DNA of 64,000 bases from the NCBI RefSeq assembly GCF_024505045.1, contig NZ_JANIBM010000022.1:1-64000 (forward strand), in the 5' to 3' direction. Positions 63,301 to 64,000 of the stretch are shown here, in pieces; position 1 is the first letter of the stretch, and each line of letters starts with the position of its first letter. Source of the DNA: Methylomonas aurea. GTDB taxonomy: Bacteria > Pseudomonadota > Gammaproteobacteria > Methylococcales > Methylomonadaceae. A program made the position numbers and the translations under genes. The notes under the pieces are model-generated. The model was not told the origin of the DNA, searched no databases, and worked only from the letters and a program-made list of their open reading frames with translations.

Positions 63301-64000
63301 CCATGGCAAGCGAACCTCGCTCGTAAATCAACATCGGTGCCGGATTGTGATCGAACAAATGGCGGAACTGTTGCTCGATTTGTTTGCGTTCGGTGATATC
63401 GGACCAGATCAGGGATAGATAGTGGCGACCGTGAATGTCGATGACCTTTATGCTGACATGGACGTTGCGCAAGGAACCGTTCTTGTGGCGACGCAAGGTA
63501 TCGAATTGGGCGCCGCCCGCCGCCATGAACTCGTTCGTCATGCGTTTGACGGTATCGGCATCGAATTCGCCTTGAATATCGGGTAGATGCAAATCGGCAA
63601 ACTCTTCGCGGCTATAGCCCAGGCTGTTGCAAGCCGCGTCGTTGAATTCGATGAATTCGAAGGTTTCCGCATCGATCAAGGTAATCGCATCGCGCGCTTG
63701 CGAAACGATGGAACTGAAAATACGTTCGCGGGTGCGCGCTTTTTCTTCGATGAGGCGCCGCCGCACGACACTGCTCAATCTCTCCGCGACCGCATCGATC
63801 AGGAGTCGTTCTTCTGTCAAAAACGGGCCTTCCTGTTGTCTGGGTTTGGGTTGAAGATAGCCTACCGTTATTCTCCCCACTGTCGCTCCATCGATTACCA
63901 GGGGCGCACTCAGCGAATCCAGGGGCGTCCGGAAATTGTCGGTGCTAAAGTTTTGCCCATCCCATTCGATGCAGGCGGCCGCACTCTCCGGATGGAGCCA
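60329..64000 (-). CDS. hybrid sensor histidine kinase, 5' end beyond window
   Basis: The frame is open to the right-hand edge, so at least 1223 residues are present and the start is missing. The first 75 or so residues resemble the end of a GAF-like domain; then come three PAS domains, HisKA with NMSHEIRTP, HATPase ([16 protein letters not shown]), two receivers ([16 protein letters not shown]) and an HPt domain (HSLKGVAGN). No membrane segment is visible in this part. The His, two Asp and HPt His are all intact, allowing a complete relay, possibly ending on the downstream REC-EAL protein. GTG at 63880 is probably not the true start. Confidence 0.9.
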   Translation of the reverse strand, partial: WLHPESAAACIEWDGQNFSTDNFRTPLDSLSAPLVIDGATVGRITVGYLQPKPRQQEGPFLTEERLLIDAVAERLSSVVRRRLIEEKARTRERIFSSIVSQARDAITLIDAETFEFIEFNDAACNSLGYSREEFADLHLPDIQGEFDADTVKRMTNEFMAAGGAQFDTLRRHKNGSLRNVHVSIKVIDIHGRHYLSLIWSDITERKQIEQQFRHLFDHNPAPMLIYERGSLAMVAVNDAFTALYGYSQQEVVALKLTDFYPEAQKQAIADLSASLHGFAYVGEWQHIRKDGSLIDIIVRSHDIEFSERHCRVAVITDITELKQAESELRKLWLAVEQSPNSIVITNLDAEIEYVNRHFSRVTGYSREEALHQNPRILQSGKTDRATYDEMWSRLAEGQSWSGELINRRKDGSEYIEWAQITPVRQPNGAITHYLAIKEDITEKKHIALELESYRHNLEELVAARTRELELARQDAEAATLAKSQFLANMSHEIRTPMNAILGMLYLALKQDLPLTVYNHLSKAQGAAHSLLGIINDILDFSKIEAGKLEFETAEFALDSVIEQLTDTVGLHAEQKGVEFLVRYDVNIPSPLLGDPLRLKQILLNLCGNAIKFTERGEVELAFRMLNVREDVVTLQISVRDTGIGMDAALQSRLFQKFTQADESTTRRFGGTGLGLAICKHLVEAMGGRIWVEDSQPGKGTTISCTLLLHISQRAESHRRELLAQTGPLLKGVRVLVVDDNQVSREILAEMLRYFQMQVDVAANGIAAIEQLESTAEQPIELVLMDWRMPGMNGDEVTRRIHTDPAIKYQPKVIMITAYGREDVMSLAHQAAVDGFLIKPVSPSSLLDSMLSVLGRGNLASRQEGSSSCSHFMAPPDFSGQRVLLVEDNAINREFAIELLRSMNFQVDEAVDGQEALTMVQQTRYDCVLMDIQMPVMDGLEATRRIRDLSRQTGNERYATLPIIAMTALAMAKDAEKTLAAGMNDHVTKPVEPELLFACLAKWLKQTSSESGSRAAGSSNCSPELLALQSLQAIEGIRRIGGKEAAYRKQLKRFREHYSNAVEELRRLLQADNLTPAEQYCHSLKGVAGNIGANKLFECISGVDSTLKQQRQPTSEELQQFDELLQQIMTDIDSLVVASANIPVSGVPLSPVAIATKISELTEVLESDLGAAEQLITELRFGVSGSDLETAIDEIAAEIDVFNIDQALALLAALQQRLAINLSP

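Overview
The window looks like chromosomal DNA of a gammaproteobacterium. Three housekeeping clusters support this: nrdR-ribD-ribE-ribBX-ribH-nusB-thiL-pgpA, trpF-trpB-trpA-accD-folC-dedD-cvpA-purF-metZ, and smpB divergent from ratA-ratB. Moderately high GC, an ornithine-lipid type acyltransferase, a nitrate assimilation operon and very large multidomain signalling proteins make a Methylomonas-like member of the Methylococcales my best guess. That is inference only, because no methane or methanol oxidation gene is present to prove it.

Layout. 0.2-5.3 kb: a small unknown gene, a two-domain OlsF-like acyltransferase, an M14 carboxypeptidase, an alpha/beta hydrolase, an H-NS family protein and a DUF2914 membrane protein. 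5.4-10.1 kb: sucA and sucB (2-oxoglutarate dehydrogenase E1 and E2) and a glyoxalase II-like hydrolase. 10.2-17.3 kb (minus strand): a secreted HbpS-like protein downstream of the riboflavin/nusB/thiL/pgpA cluster. 17.3-22.3 kb: a giant MscK-type channel, a class II aldolase-like protein, glutaredoxin and a tandem PilZ protein. 22.4-31.4 kb (minus strand): the trp-acc-fol-pur-met cluster. 31.5-37.4 kb: a DUF2231 membrane protein, apbE, an isochorismatase-like hydrolase, smpB, an NSS transporter, ratA, ratB and a GNAT. 37.6-42.3 kb: a hybrid histidine kinase overlapping an HD-GYP response regulator. 42.3-44.2 kb (minus strand): lemA and two TPM-domain genes. 44.5-55.7 kb: a nitrate uptake and reduction operon ending in an EAL-domain gene. 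55.7-64 kb: a decayed histidine kinase, then two giant signalling proteins on the minus strand, the last cut by the window edge.

The most informative region is the nitrate locus. Its upstream DNA holds a perfect NtrC-type palindrome (44544-44558), a near-consensus IHF site (44646-44658) and a sigma-54 promoter with the exact GG-N10-GC spacing (44700-44715). These are followed by a leader with a hexaloop hairpin of the ANTAR-target type and a strong intrinsic terminator (44780-44834) just before the first codon. This suggests dual control: nitrogen limitation at initiation, and probably nitrate at attenuation. The operon encodes a NrtA-type binding protein, a permease, one polypeptide with two ABC ATPases (one composite site looks degenerate), an outer-membrane barrel protein, an FAD/NAD reductase and a molybdopterin nitrate reductase with a C-terminal BFD-like iron-sulfur domain. 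No nitrite reductase is encoded here.

Cyclic-di-GMP and phosphorelay genes are unusually dense at the right-hand end: HD-GYP, degenerate EAL, degenerate GGDEF plus intact EAL, and two hybrid kinases with HPt domains. I found no CRISPR array, transposase, prophage, tRNA or rRNA, and no convincing wholly new defence or mobile system.
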